Notes under the pieces: model-generated | Database searches by the model: none | Told to the model about the DNA's origin: nothing | What the model saw: the letters and a program-made list of their open reading frames with translations, nothing else | Source of the DNA: Desulfovibrionaceae bacterium | Lineage (GTDB): Bacteria; Desulfobacterota; Desulfovibrionia; Desulfovibrionales; Desulfovibrionaceae | Direction of reading: 5' to 3' | NCBI GenBank assembly: GCA_015233395.1 | Contig: JADFXV010000005.1 | Coordinates: 1-64,000, forward strand | DNA: 64,000 nucleotides | Shown: in pieces, positions 1 through 8,064 of the stretch | Position numbering within the stretch: position 1 is the first letter of the stretch | Layout of the letters: every line of letters begins with the position of its first letter | Translations under genes and position numbers: made by a program

Positions 1-819
1 GTCGGCCTGCCGGGCGCGCTCGAAGGGAGCGACGTCGAACCCGGCGAAAATGAACCGCGCCGCGCCGACCTGGGCGGGTAAAGACCCCGCGCCGTCGCAA
101 GCGGCCAGGCCCTGGCCAAGCCCTGGCCCCATGGCCTCGCGGCCCGCGCTTGGTCCGGGAGAATCAAGGGTTCCGGCCGAACCGGGCAAATCGGGCATGC
201 CCGGGCAGTCGGCCATGCCGCAAAAGGGGAAGGCGGCCAGCCGGAAATGCCCGTAGACCTCAAACGCCCCCCGTCCGGCGGGCGCGCCGGGGGCGAGCCC
301 GGGTTCGCCGGGCAGGGCGGGACCGGCCGTGGTCAGCCGCCAGCGCCAGCGCTGTTCGCCCTGGTCTTTGGCGGCGGTTTCGCCGTCCTGCGGACTCGAA
401 GGCCGGGGGGACGACCCGGCCCCGGGATCGCGCAGATGGGAGACGTCCATGGTCCGGCCGATCATGGCGCGTTCGTTGTGGGCCAGGATCAGGCCGTTCT
501 CGTCGGTCACGGCGAGATAGAGGATGTCGGGCTGCCTGGCCGTCTCCTCAAGCAGCGTCTGGAGCTGGCCGCCGTTCCAGCGCATGCCCATGCCGGTGCG
601 CGCCCCGGACTCGAAGGCCCGGATCAGGGCCGTGCCCTTCTCGAAGAGGATCTGGGACATGAAGGCTTTTTCGCGGCTCGCCGAACGCGCGAACAGCGCC
701 GCCACCACGGCCGCCAGAACGACCATGGCCCCGACCATGATCCGGGAGGGGGACAGGCCAGTCGGGCCAGTCGGGCCAGTCGGGCCGGTCGGGCCGGTCG
801 GGCGCGCGGCTTGGGTCAT
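1..819 (-). CDS. ZraS-like membrane sensor histidine kinase, N-terminal part only (cut by window edge)
   Basis: The minus-strand frame stays open to base 1, so only the N-terminal 273 residues are visible and the kinase core would lie outside the window. After a short leader with repeated T-G-P triplets comes one hydrophobic segment (IMVGAMVVLAAVVAALF). An extracytoplasmic sensor region follows, with FESGARTGMGMRW, a PAS/Cache-like stretch ending MIGRTMDVSHLRD, and FAGFDVAPFERARQAD at the edge. This layout is familiar from ZraS/HydH-type sensor kinases of Desulfovibrio, but no kinase motif can be seen here. I chose the ATG at 819 because AAGGAAGG sits about ten bases before it; the in-frame ATG at 840 has no clear ribosome binding site. 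A possible link to the Met-rich ZraP-like gene at 4.2 kb is only inference. Confidence 0.7.
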   Translation of the reverse strand, partial: MTQAARPTGPTGPTGPTGPTGLSPSRIMVGAMVVLAAVVAALFARSASREKAFMSQILFEKGTALIRAFESGARTGMGMRWNGGQLQTLLEETARQPDILYLAVTDENGLILAHNERAMIGRTMDVSHLRDPGAGSSPRPSSPQDGETAAKDQGEQRWRWRLTTAGPALPGEPGLAPGAPAGRGAFEVYGHFRLAAFPFCGMADCPGMPDLPGSAGTLDSPGPSAGREAMGPGLGQGLAACDGAGSLPAQVGAARFIFAGFDVAPFERARQAD

Positions 820-1274
820 TGGCGTGGAACCTTCCTTCATCGCAACCTGGCCCGGCCGGTGCAAAAAACGGTCTTGCCCTGCGGCGTCCGTTGTATTTTG
901 AGCATAACCATCGGTATAATTCATTAATTACAATTCAAGCCTGCCCGCGCCGTCCTGCGACCGTGGATACAATACGACCTTATGGGTAATTTGTAAACAC
1001 ATGCGCCGTCCAACTGGGTAATTAGGAGCCAGTTGCGGTGCGTCAGCCCGCGCGACGCCGGCGCGGCAAGCAGGCGCAGGGTGACGATCGCCCGGCATGC
1101 CTGGGTTGCTGGCGCGCCGGGGCGCCTTTGGCACGGACCATGCTTTGGGTTCGTAAACGGGCGGGAAGCGCGCTTGCGCTCTCTGGCCCGATCGATAATA
1201 CCGGGCGTGGACAAGACGCCCGGAAAAACGACCACCCGCGACCGTTCCGGGAGACATACCGTTCTGGAGGCCCC
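820..1274. promoter_or_regulatory. Divergent intergenic region with promoter-like and operator-like motifs
   Basis: This 455-base stretch separates the leftward sensor kinase from the rightward DUF2318 gene. It has a plus-strand TTGTAT (891) and TATAAT (915) pair with an 18-base spacer, and an inverted repeat AACTGG...CCAGTT at 1012-1034. The motif TGGGTAATT occurs twice, at about 983 and 1016, the second inside the inverted repeat. These look like regulatory sites for the iron-type operon at 1275, but the regulator is unknown. No convincing gene is present. Confidence 0.35.
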
Positions 1275-1715
1275 ATGCATCGACCGACCGCGCGTTTTTC
1301 TCTTCCGGCCGCCCTGTTCGCCGTCCTGACCCTGACCGCTCTGCTCGGGCTTGCCGCCGCGCCGGCCCTGGCCGCCGGAGCCAGTAGCGACGAGAGCGAA
1401 CTGGCCGACGGCAAGGCCCATTTCTACTCCGCCAAGATCGACGGGGTGACGGTCAAGTATTTTCTGGTCAAGACCCCCGACGGCGTGGTGCGCGCCGCCT
1501 TCAACGCCTGCGACGTCTGCTATCCCGAGAAAAAAGGCTATGCCCAGGACGGCGGCTTCATGGTCTGCGCCAATTGCGGCCAGAAGTTTCCCCTGGCCAA
1601 GGTGGGCCTGATCAAGGGCGGCTGCAACCCGGCTCCGCTGGCGCATGCGGAAGAAAACGGCAAGGTCGTCATCGGCGAAGACGCCCTGCGCCAGGGCCTG
1701 CAATTCTTCAAATAA
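1275..1715 (+). CDS. DUF2318 Fe-S/heavy-metal-binding exported protein
   Basis: A 146-residue protein with an N-terminal signal or anchor (PAALFAVLTLTALLGLAAAPALA) and a DUF2318 domain. Its metal-binding cysteines lie in FNACDVCYPEKKGY and MVCANCGQKF. In known Fet/P19-type iron loci a DUF2318 protein accompanies FtsX-like permeases and an ABC ATPase, which are the next two genes here. The likely role is periplasmic electron or iron handling coupled to that transporter; this is inferred from context. The start is set by GGAGG eight bases before the ATG; upstream in-frame starts lie in noncoding-looking sequence. The permease gene begins three bases after the stop. Confidence 0.85.
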   Translation: MHRPTARFSLPAALFAVLTLTALLGLAAAPALAAGASSDESELADGKAHFYSAKIDGVTVKYFLVKTPDGVVRAAFNACDVCYPEKKGYAQDGGFMVCANCGQKFPLAKVGLIKGGCNPAPLAHAEENGKVVIGEDALRQGLQFFK

Positions 1716-1718
1716 CGC

Positions 1719-2912
1719 ATGAACATCCTCACCATCCCCTTGCGCAACCTGCGCCGCAAGTGGCTCAAGACCTGCCTGTTGACCGGGGTCTTCGCCGCCG
1801 CCGTTTTGTCCGTGGTCGGCCTGACCTACGTCTCCCGGGAGGTCGGCCAGAGCCTGGAAAAAAAGCTGACCCAGTTCGGGGCCAATATCCTGGTCGAGCC
1901 CAAGGTCGAGTCCCTAAGCGTCGGCTACGGCGGCTTCAACCTGGGCGCGGTGGCCTACGCCGCCAAATCCCTGGACGCGAGCGCGGCTGCGGCCAAGATC
2001 CGCTCCATCGCGCTGCATGAACGCATCAGCTCTGTGGCCCCCAAACTCATCGAAATGGCCAAGGTCGGGGACAAGCCGGTGGGCCTGATCGGCGTGGACT
2101 TCGAGCAGGAGCAGCTGATCAAGAATTATTGGACCGTCACCGGCGCGATGCCGGACAAACCGGGCGAGGTCCTGGCCGGGTCCAAGGCGGCCAGCCTGCT
2201 CGGTCTGGCCGTGGGCTCGACGCTGACCGCAAGCGGCCGCGACTTCACCGTCGCCGGAGTGCTGGACGAAACCGGCTCCGAGGACGACGCGGTGATTTTC
2301 GCGGGCCTTCGCGACGTGCAGGAAGCCACGGGCGCAATCGGCCAGGCCAATTTCATCGAAGTCGCCGCCCTGTGCTCGGCCTGCCCGATCGACGACATCG
2401 TGGCCCAGATCCGCGCCCTTTTGCCGGACGTGGAGATCGTGGCCATGCAGAAGGTGGTCAAAAGCCGGATGTACGCCATCGATTTCGTGAAAAACCTGGC
2501 CATGGGCGTGTGCGCCGTGCTCCTGCTCACCGCCTGCTTCATGATCGCCCTGTCGCTTCTGGCCTCGGTCAACGAACGCAAGCACGAGATCGGCATTCTG
2601 CGCTCGCTCGGCTTTTCCCGGGCCAAGGTGTTCGCCATCTTCTGCTTCGAGGCCGTGGCCATCGGCTGCGCCGCCGCCGTGGCGGGGTACCTCGGCGGCG
2701 TGCTCGCCAGCCAAAAAACCTTGGCCATGCTCGATGTCGCCGGCCAGGCGGAACAGGCCGCCCACGCCGGACACGCCTCCGTAGTCGGCTTTGACGCCGC
2801 CCACTTCGGCCTGACGCTCGCGGCCGTGTGCCTGATCTCCGTCGCCGCCTCGATCGCGCCGGCCTGGAAAGCGGCCAACACCGACCCCTGCGAAGCGTTG
2901 GTCATGCTGTAA
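1719..2912 (+). CDS. FtsX/MacB-type ABC transporter permease
   Basis: A 397-residue permease with the usual FtsX-like plan: an N-terminal membrane helix (residues about 18-38), a large periplasmic domain (about 45-250), then three helices near 258-285, 305-330 and 365-385. The cytoplasmic coupling segment VNERKHEIGILRSLGFSRAKV is typical of MacB/FtsX/LolC families. It starts three bases after the DUF2318 gene and is followed by its likely ATPase at 3058, so the three form one transcription unit. Only one permease is present, whereas Fet/P19-type iron loci usually carry two. Substrate is not shown by sequence; iron-linked function is inferred from the DUF2318 neighbour. Confidence 0.88.
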   Translation: MNILTIPLRNLRRKWLKTCLLTGVFAAAVLSVVGLTYVSREVGQSLEKKLTQFGANILVEPKVESLSVGYGGFNLGAVAYAAKSLDASAAAAKIRSIALHERISSVAPKLIEMAKVGDKPVGLIGVDFEQEQLIKNYWTVTGAMPDKPGEVLAGSKAASLLGLAVGSTLTASGRDFTVAGVLDETGSEDDAVIFAGLRDVQEATGAIGQANFIEVAALCSACPIDDIVAQIRALLPDVEIVAMQKVVKSRMYAIDFVKNLAMGVCAVLLLTACFMIALSLLASVNERKHEIGILRSLGFSRAKVFAIFCFEAVAIGCAAAVAGYLGGVLASQKTLAMLDVAGQAEQAAHAGHASVVGFDAAHFGLTLAAVCLISVAASIAPAWKAANTDPCEALVML

Positions 2913-2940
2913 GGTTCAAAGCGGGGGGAGAGGAAGAAAA

Positions 2941-3005
2941 CCGGGGGAAACCCCTTTTGTGAACAAAAGGGGTTTCCCCCGGTCCCCCTTCCCCAAAAAA
3001 CTTTA
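2941..3005 (+). repeat. R-family hairpin repeat, copy 1
   Basis: A perfect 19-base-pair hairpin (arms 2941-2959 and 2964-2982) around the core TTTTGTGAACAAAA, followed by a C-run and the tail CCCAAAAAACTTT. It lies between the permease and its ATPase, with the tail on the plus-strand 3' side. It may act as an mRNA 3' end or stabiliser inside the operon. Confidence 0.85.
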
Positions 3006-3057
3006 TCATTTTGAGACGGTTGAACTTTTCCCCCGATCTTCCTCAAAAGGATCAACG

Positions 3058-3732
3058 ATGATAGCGGTCAAAAACATCACCAAGACATACGCGGGCGGCG
3101 GAAACGGCGGCGCGCCCGCCCTGCGCGGCGTGTCCTTCGACGTCCGCGAGGGCGACTTTTTGTGCGTAACCGGCCGCTCGGGCTCGGGCAAGTCGACCCT
3201 GCTGCACGTCGTCTCGACCCTGCTGCGCCCGGACTCGGGCCAAATCCTGTACCGCGGCGAGGACGTGACGCGGCTGCCCGAACCGGAACTCAACCGGCTG
3301 CGGCTTGGCGACTTCTCCATGATCTTCCAGATGCACCACCTGCTGGCCTATCTCACCGCCCTGGAAAATACGCTTTTGCCCTTCATGAGCCGGCTGACTC
3401 CGGTCAAGGACGCCGAACTCGCCGCAGCCAGGCTTTGCCTGGACAAGGTCGGGCTGGCCGGCAAACACGACCGCCTGCCCGGCAGCCTGTCGGGCGGCGA
3501 ACAGCAACGCGTGGCCATCGCCCGGGCGTTGGTCAAAAAACCCAAGGCGCTTTTCGCCGACGAACCGACCGGCAGCCTGGACAAGAAAACCGGCGGCGGC
3601 ATCATCGATCTGCTCGGCGATCTCAACGCCGAAGGCATGACCGTAACCATGGTCACCCACGACCAGGCGTACGCAAACGCCGGAAACCGCAAACTGACCA
3701 TGGAGGACGGCGTCCTCGCGTCCGACGGTTAA
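3058..3732 (+). CDS. ABC transporter ATP-binding protein, LolD/MacB type
   Basis: A 224-residue ATPase with Walker A GRSGSGKST (about 40), Q-loop FQMHH, signature LSGGEQQRVAIARAL, Walker B ALFADEPTGSLD and the switch histidine in VTHD. It belongs to the LolD/MacB/FtsE branch that pairs with FtsX-type permeases, matching the permease upstream. The ATG at 3058 follows AAAAGG by seven bases and begins the conserved IAVKNITKTY strand; a longer in-frame start would run back through the hairpin repeat. With DUF2318 and the permease it forms a compact iron-locus-like ABC system. Confidence 0.9.
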   Translation: MIAVKNITKTYAGGGNGGAPALRGVSFDVREGDFLCVTGRSGSGKSTLLHVVSTLLRPDSGQILYRGEDVTRLPEPELNRLRLGDFSMIFQMHHLLAYLTALENTLLPFMSRLTPVKDAELAAARLCLDKVGLAGKHDRLPGSLSGGEQQRVAIARALVKKPKALFADEPTGSLDKKTGGGIIDLLGDLNAEGMTVTMVTHDQAYANAGNRKLTMEDGVLASDG

Positions 3733-3758
3733 GGAAGAGGGGAAAAGATCTGGAGGAA

Positions 3759-3824
3759 TCGGGGGAGGAACCTTTTTTATAAAAAAGGTTCCTCCCCCGA
3801 ACCCCCGCCTCCCAAAAACTTTCA
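3759..3824 (+). repeat. R-family hairpin repeat, copy 2
   Basis: Perfect arms 3759-3780 and 3781-3800 (TCGGGGGAGGAACC with its complement around TTTTTTATAAAAAA), then the tail ACCCCCGCCTCCCAAAAACT. It follows the ATPase gene in the same orientation and could terminate the iron-type operon. Confidence 0.85.
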
Positions 3825-4052
3825 TGTTCGAGGCCGTCTTGGTTTTATGTTCCACGGCTGGCGGCCGCCTGTCCCGTCCCCGGTCGCGGGTCATTTGGAA
3901 ACGGGCGGATACTTTCGGTGGATACAAACGATACACCCTGACCTCCCAAAGAACGCCCCTTGGCTGAAAAAATTAGTCCCCGGTATTGCAACACATGATT
4001 ATTTCAGTGCTTTGAAACGACAAGGCGACCTGGCACGGCGGTTGCTTTATAA

Positions 4053-4175
4053 CTGGGAGCAAAAAGGAAAAACCTTTTTGCTCCCAGCGGCGACCGCCGC
4101 TTGGCCTCGCCAAAAGCGGGGCCGCACAAAGAAACGGCAGCGCGAACAGGAAGAAATTTTCCGCTCCCGTTGTTA
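4053..4175 (+). repeat. S-family four-hairpin element, copy A
   Basis: Four successive stems: CTGGGAGCAAAAAGG with its complement (4053-4086), GCGGC/GCCGC, GGCCTCGC/GCGGGGCC, and a weaker last stem ending TTTTCCGCTCCCG. The same order recurs at 8065 and 60688 with paired base changes. It sits between the ABC ATPase and the ZraP-like gene; no gene is seen in the remaining intergenic bases 3825-4052. Confidence 0.8.
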
Positions 4176-4220
4176 GGCAGGCCAAGTCATTTGACGTCAA
4201 CCATCCACGCGGAGGAATTC

Positions 4221-4685
4221 ATGAAACGCTTTTTGATCATCGCGACTATTCTCGGCATGACGGCGATCGCCGCCCAGGCCCAGACCAAGGCCAAGACCCC
4301 CCCGGCCGCGAACAACGCCCTGCCGCCCTGCTGCCAGACCGGCGGCGAAGCGGCCAAAATGAGCAGCGAACAAATCCAGAAGTTCATGGACGCCACCGTC
4401 CAGCTGCGCCAGGATCTCTTCGGCAAGAACGCGGAATACCAGGCCCTGATGCGCCAGCCCAGTCCCGACCCCAAGGCCGCCGGCGCGCTGGCCCGTGAAA
4501 TTTTCGACCTGCACGCCAAAATCGCGGCCGAAGCCGCCAAGCAAGGCCTTCCCCCGATGCACATGGGCATGATGGGCATGGGCGGCTGCGGCATGATGGG
4601 CGGCGGCATGGGCGGCGGCATGATGGGCGGCATGATGGGCGGCAAAGGTATGGGCGAAAAAGGCATGAGCGCCCCGGCCAAATAA
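4221..4685 (+). CDS. Met/Gly-rich periplasmic protein, ZraP/Spy-like
   Basis: A 154-residue exported protein with a signal peptide (KRFLIIATILGMTAIAAQAQ), a helical middle (MSSEQIQKFMDATVQLRQDL; FDLHAKIAAEAAKQG) and a C-terminal tail made almost only of Met, Gly and a few His and Cys (from about residue 112). This is the layout of ZraP/CpxP-type periplasmic metal-binding chaperones, where the tail can bind Cu, Ag or Zn. The start follows GGAGG by five bases. It is monocistronic, with a strong terminator directly after. Cognate control by the ZraS-like kinase at the left edge is possible but not shown. Confidence 0.8.
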   Translation: MKRFLIIATILGMTAIAAQAQTKAKTPPAANNALPPCCQTGGEAAKMSSEQIQKFMDATVQLRQDLFGKNAEYQALMRQPSPDPKAAGALAREIFDLHAKIAAEAAKQGLPPMHMGMMGMGGCGMMGGGMGGGMMGGMMGGKGMGEKGMSAPAK

Positions 4686-4712
4686 CGATTTTCCCTCCCC
4701 TCCCCTCTCCAG

Positions 4713-4738
4713 AAAACGCCCGCATGCGCGGGCGTTTT
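4713..4738 (+). terminator. Rho-independent terminator after the ZraP-like gene
   Basis: An 11-base-pair stem AAAACGCCCGC / GCGGGCGTTTT with a four-base loop, about 28 bases after the stop codon. The A and T ends make it able to work in both directions. The rest of the gap to 4993 shows no gene and no motif I can support. Confidence 0.85.
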
Positions 4739-4993
4739 CATTTCCAAGGCCAAACGTCCCGAAGACGGCGTTGCGGGCGTGAGCGCAAGCTCCCGGCGCA
4801 GACGGACCGGCGGTCCGTTCGGCCGCCGATTGCGTCCGGACGCGAATCGTGGTATGCATTTTTTATTCGTCTGTACGTATTTCGCGCCGGGGCGCATTTC
4901 CGGCCCGTCCCCCCCCAGCCCGCACGGCCAAACCGCACCCGGCCGCGCGGGTGTTTTGTCGCCGCGCGCCGCAAGCGCGCCGGCGGAGGTTTC

Positions 4994-6265
4994 ATGAAGA
5001 AAGGCGGCTGTCTGCTTCTCGTAGCCGGTGTGTCGGCCTTGGCGGCCGCCCTGTTTATCCCGTTTGCCCGCAAGGCCGCCGTCTCCCCGTTCGTCTGCGC
5101 CGACCCGCTCGGTTGCCTGGATCTGGCGCCCGAAGAACCGCTCAAGCTCGGCGTCATCGAATCGCTCACCGGCAAAGTGGCGACCTTGGGACAAGAGCAG
5201 GTCCGGGGGCTGGAGCTGGCCTTGGCCCGGCGCGGCGGCAAGCTGTCGGGGCGCACCGTGGCGCTGCAGATCGAAGACAGCGGCTGCACGCCCGAGGGAG
5301 GGGCCAACGCCGCCTTGCGCATCACCGCCGACCCCAAGATCGCGGCCGTCTTCGGCACGACCTGTTCCTGCGACGCCGCCACCGCCGCAAAGGTCGTAAG
5401 CCAGGCCGGGCTGTCCATGATTTCCGGCAACAACAGCGCCCCCTATCTCACCGCTCTTTGCGGCCTCAAAGCCCCCAGCTGGCAGGACGGCTACCTGCGC
5501 ACCGCCCCCAACGAAGAGTTCTCCGGCCCGACCGCGGCCCGGTTCGCTCATGAAAAACTCGGCCTGCGCCTGGCCGCCACCGTCGACGACGGCGACATTT
5601 ACACCACGGGCCTCACCGGCGGCTTCAAGAAGGAATTCGAGCGCCTGGGCGGCAAAGTCGTCTTGTCGGCCACCATCGACAAAGGCGACGTCGACATGGC
5701 CCCGGTTCTCACGGCGGTGACGAATTCCGGAGCCGATCTGGTCTTTTTTCCGCTCTTTCAGCCCGAAGGCAACAACCTGCTGCTGGCGGCGAGAAAGTCC
5801 CCGGATCTGCAAAACCTCGTCCTGATGAGCGACGGCTCGCTCATCGACGCCACCTTCATCGCCGCCGTGGGCCAAGCGGCCGTGGGCATGTATTTCGTCG
5901 GCCCGACGCCGCCGCCGGATTCTCCCGAGCTGGCGCGGCTGAGAGACGAGTATCAAACCCGCTACCGGGAGGCTCCTCCGACCGAATATTACGCAAACGC
6001 CTTCGACGCGGCCGCAATCCTGTGCGACGCCATCGAAAAAACGGCGGTGACGGACCCAAGCGGCGGCCTGCATCTGCCCCGCCAGGCGTTGCGCGACGCC
6101 CTGTACGCGACCGCCGGACACCGGGGCGTCACCGGCCGCTTGACCTGCGACCGCTTCGGCGACTGCGCCAGGCCGAGTTTCAACGTCCTGACACTGCGCG
6201 ACCCCGCGTGCGGCATCGAAGGGCTCAAGGCCAACCCGGTCTTCACCTTCGCCGCGGACCAATGA
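4994..6265 (+). CDS. LivJ-type periplasmic binding protein (branched-chain amino acid / type 1 fold)
   Basis: A 423-residue protein with an N-terminal hydrophobic export segment (CLLLVAGVSALAAALFIPF) and no lipobox. The type 1 periplasmic-binding fold starts at LKLGVIESLTGKVATLGQEQ, with VAAVFGTTCSCDAATAAKV and NNSAPYLTAL in the ligand-binding cleft region. Such proteins bind amino acids, amides or similar small ligands. No permease or ATPase gene is nearby; instead its TGA overlaps the ATG of a membrane diguanylate cyclase. This suggests that it presents a ligand signal to that enzyme rather than feeding a transporter. The start at 4994 follows GGAGGT. The ligand cannot be told from sequence alone. 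Confidence 0.82.
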   Translation: MKKGGCLLLVAGVSALAAALFIPFARKAAVSPFVCADPLGCLDLAPEEPLKLGVIESLTGKVATLGQEQVRGLELALARRGGKLSGRTVALQIEDSGCTPEGGANAALRITADPKIAAVFGTTCSCDAATAAKVVSQAGLSMISGNNSAPYLTALCGLKAPSWQDGYLRTAPNEEFSGPTAARFAHEKLGLRLAATVDDGDIYTTGLTGGFKKEFERLGGKVVLSATIDKGDVDMAPVLTAVTNSGADLVFFPLFQPEGNNLLLAARKSPDLQNLVLMSDGSLIDATFIAAVGQAAVGMYFVGPTPPPDSPELARLRDEYQTRYREAPPTEYYANAFDAAAILCDAIEKTAVTDPSGGLHLPRQALRDALYATAGHRGVTGRLTCDRFGDCARPSFNVLTLRDPACGIEGLKANPVFTFAADQ

Positions 6266-8046
6266 AGCGGCGCCACTCTCCAAGGCGCCTCTGGGCGCGG
6301 CTCGGCATCACCGCCAAACTCGGCCTGGCGTTCGCCCTGCTCGTGGCCTTGATCTTCATCGCCGCCTTCGTCCACTATTCCACGTTGCGCGTGGTCAACC
6401 GCGCCCAGGCCGAAATATTGACCAGCATGGAGATCCGCCAACGGGTTTTCGAAATGGACGACGGCCTGGAAAAGGCCCGCCGCCTGTACCGCGATTTCAT
6501 CTTCTATTATCCGGAAATCGGTTTCGAAGCGGCCCGGGAAACGTATTGCCGGCCCTTGCAGGCCTCCATGGACTCCGTGATCGCCCAAAGCGAGGAGCTC
6601 AAGGAATTGATCAACTGGTCCAACGTCAGCGACGCCTTGCGCAAGACCAACGTGAACGTCAATCTGTACCTGTCCTCGGCCAGGCGCTTTGCGGCCATAT
6701 TCCTGGAACTCGCAGACCTGGTCACGGCCATCGCCGGACCGCAAACCGGGCTGCACGCCCGGCAGGACGCCCTGATGAACGAGCTGATGGACGCCCTGGC
6801 CGGCGTGCGGACGGACGGCCGAGGCCCGGCGGCCGAAGCCGTCGAAAACATCGCCCTGAGCTGCCGGAAGATGGATCTGTTGTCCAAGCAGTACCGCATC
6901 GGCCGGCAGCGGCCGTACATGCAATCGGTGTTCAACTCGGTTCACGAAATCAACGCGGAGGTGGCCAGATCCGCGAAACTTTCGCCCGGGCAAAAGACAA
7001 TGTTGCGGGATCTGCTCGATCAATACGCCGGCGCCGGAGAAAAAATTTTGGACGCCGATACGGCCATCCGCAGCAAGGTCAACGATTTCAACCTGCAATT
7101 CGCGGCCTTGGACCCGATCTCTCTGGGCCTGAAAATGCTGGCCGCGACCGAGGTCGAAAACGCCCGGGGCCGCATCGACGCCGCCGGACGCCTGGCCCTG
7201 GGGGGCATCGTCGCCACCTCCGCGTTCGGCCTGATCTGCGCCCTGTGCATCGCCTGGGTGGTCAACGCGAGCGTGACGCGCAAGATCACCTCCATGACCA
7301 GAGCGGCCTTCGAGCTTCGCACCGGCAACCTCGACGCCCGCGTGAAAACCGGCGGCAGCGACGAACTGGCCATCCTGGCCGAAAGCTTCAACGCCATGGC
7401 CGAACGGCTCAAGGATCTGGTCGAAAATCTGGAAGGCAACGTCCGCCGGCGCACCCTCGAACTGGCGGCGAAAAACAAGGAGCTCGACGGGAAAAACCAC
7501 GCCCTGGAAATCCTGTCCACCACCGACCGCCTGACCGGAATCAACAACCGGCGCAAGGTCGAACAGGCCCTCCAGGCGGAACTGCTGCGGGCCAAACGCT
7601 ATCGCACCCCGTATTCGGTGATTCTGATCGATGTGGACAATTTCAAGCAGGTCAACGACAATTTCGGCCATCCCGCCGGAGACGCCGTGCTCATGCGCTT
7701 CGCCGGCATCCTCACCGCCCTGATCCGGGAAACCGACATGGCCGGGCGTTGGGGGGGCGAGGAATTCATCGTCGTCTGCCCGGAGTCCGATCTGCCGGTC
7801 GCGGCCGCCCTGGCCGAACGCTTGCGCGGAGAAATCGCCGACAGCGATTTTCCCCCGGCCGGCCAGGTCAGCGCCAGTTTCGGCGTGGCCGCCTACCGCC
7901 TTGGCGACGAGGTCCACAGCCTCATCCACCGGGCGGACAAGGCCCTGTACCAAGCCAAAAAAGCCGGACGCAACCGGGTGATGACGCAGGGCGAGACAGG
8001 CGAAAGCGACGGGACACAGGGCGAAGCCGGTTTGCAAAAGCCGTAG
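6262..8046 (+). CDS. Membrane diguanylate cyclase with HAMP and GGDEF domains
   Basis: A 594-residue protein. It has one N-terminal membrane helix (about residues 17-38), a long periplasmic helical sensor domain (about 40-310), a second helix (about 312-335), HAMP (ARVKTGGSDELAILAESFNAM), a coiled coil (about 380-420) and a C-terminal GGDEF domain. The active motif is GGEEF at 498-502. An RxxD inhibitory site (RETD) sits five residues before it, so product feedback by c-di-GMP is expected. The ATG overlaps the TGA of the binding-protein gene (ATGA), implying coupled translation and a shared sensory job. Start codon choice rests on that overlap. Confidence 0.93.
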   Translation: MKRRHSPRRLWARLGITAKLGLAFALLVALIFIAAFVHYSTLRVVNRAQAEILTSMEIRQRVFEMDDGLEKARRLYRDFIFYYPEIGFEAARETYCRPLQASMDSVIAQSEELKELINWSNVSDALRKTNVNVNLYLSSARRFAAIFLELADLVTAIAGPQTGLHARQDALMNELMDALAGVRTDGRGPAAEAVENIALSCRKMDLLSKQYRIGRQRPYMQSVFNSVHEINAEVARSAKLSPGQKTMLRDLLDQYAGAGEKILDADTAIRSKVNDFNLQFAALDPISLGLKMLAATEVENARGRIDAAGRLALGGIVATSAFGLICALCIAWVVNASVTRKITSMTRAAFELRTGNLDARVKTGGSDELAILAESFNAMAERLKDLVENLEGNVRRRTLELAAKNKELDGKNHALEILSTTDRLTGINNRRKVEQALQAELLRAKRYRTPYSVILIDVDNFKQVNDNFGHPAGDAVLMRFAGILTALIRETDMAGRWGGEEFIVVCPESDLPVAAALAERLRGEIADSDFPPAGQVSASFGVAAYRLGDEVHSLIHRADKALYQAKKAGRNRVMTQGETGESDGTQGEAGLQKP

Positions 8047-8064
8047 CCGCGCCCGCTCCTATTC

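Noticed and set aside
3847-4176. Open frames inside S-family elements (for example at 3847-4176 and 7922-8266)
   Set aside because: They recur only because the repeat itself recurs; the conserved feature is the paired stems rather than a protein.
4187-8037. Two minus-strand open frames of about 690 codons each opposite the binding protein and the cyclase
   Set aside because: Composition is that of an antisense frame; the plus-strand genes have full domain motifs, start sites and an ATGA overlap.
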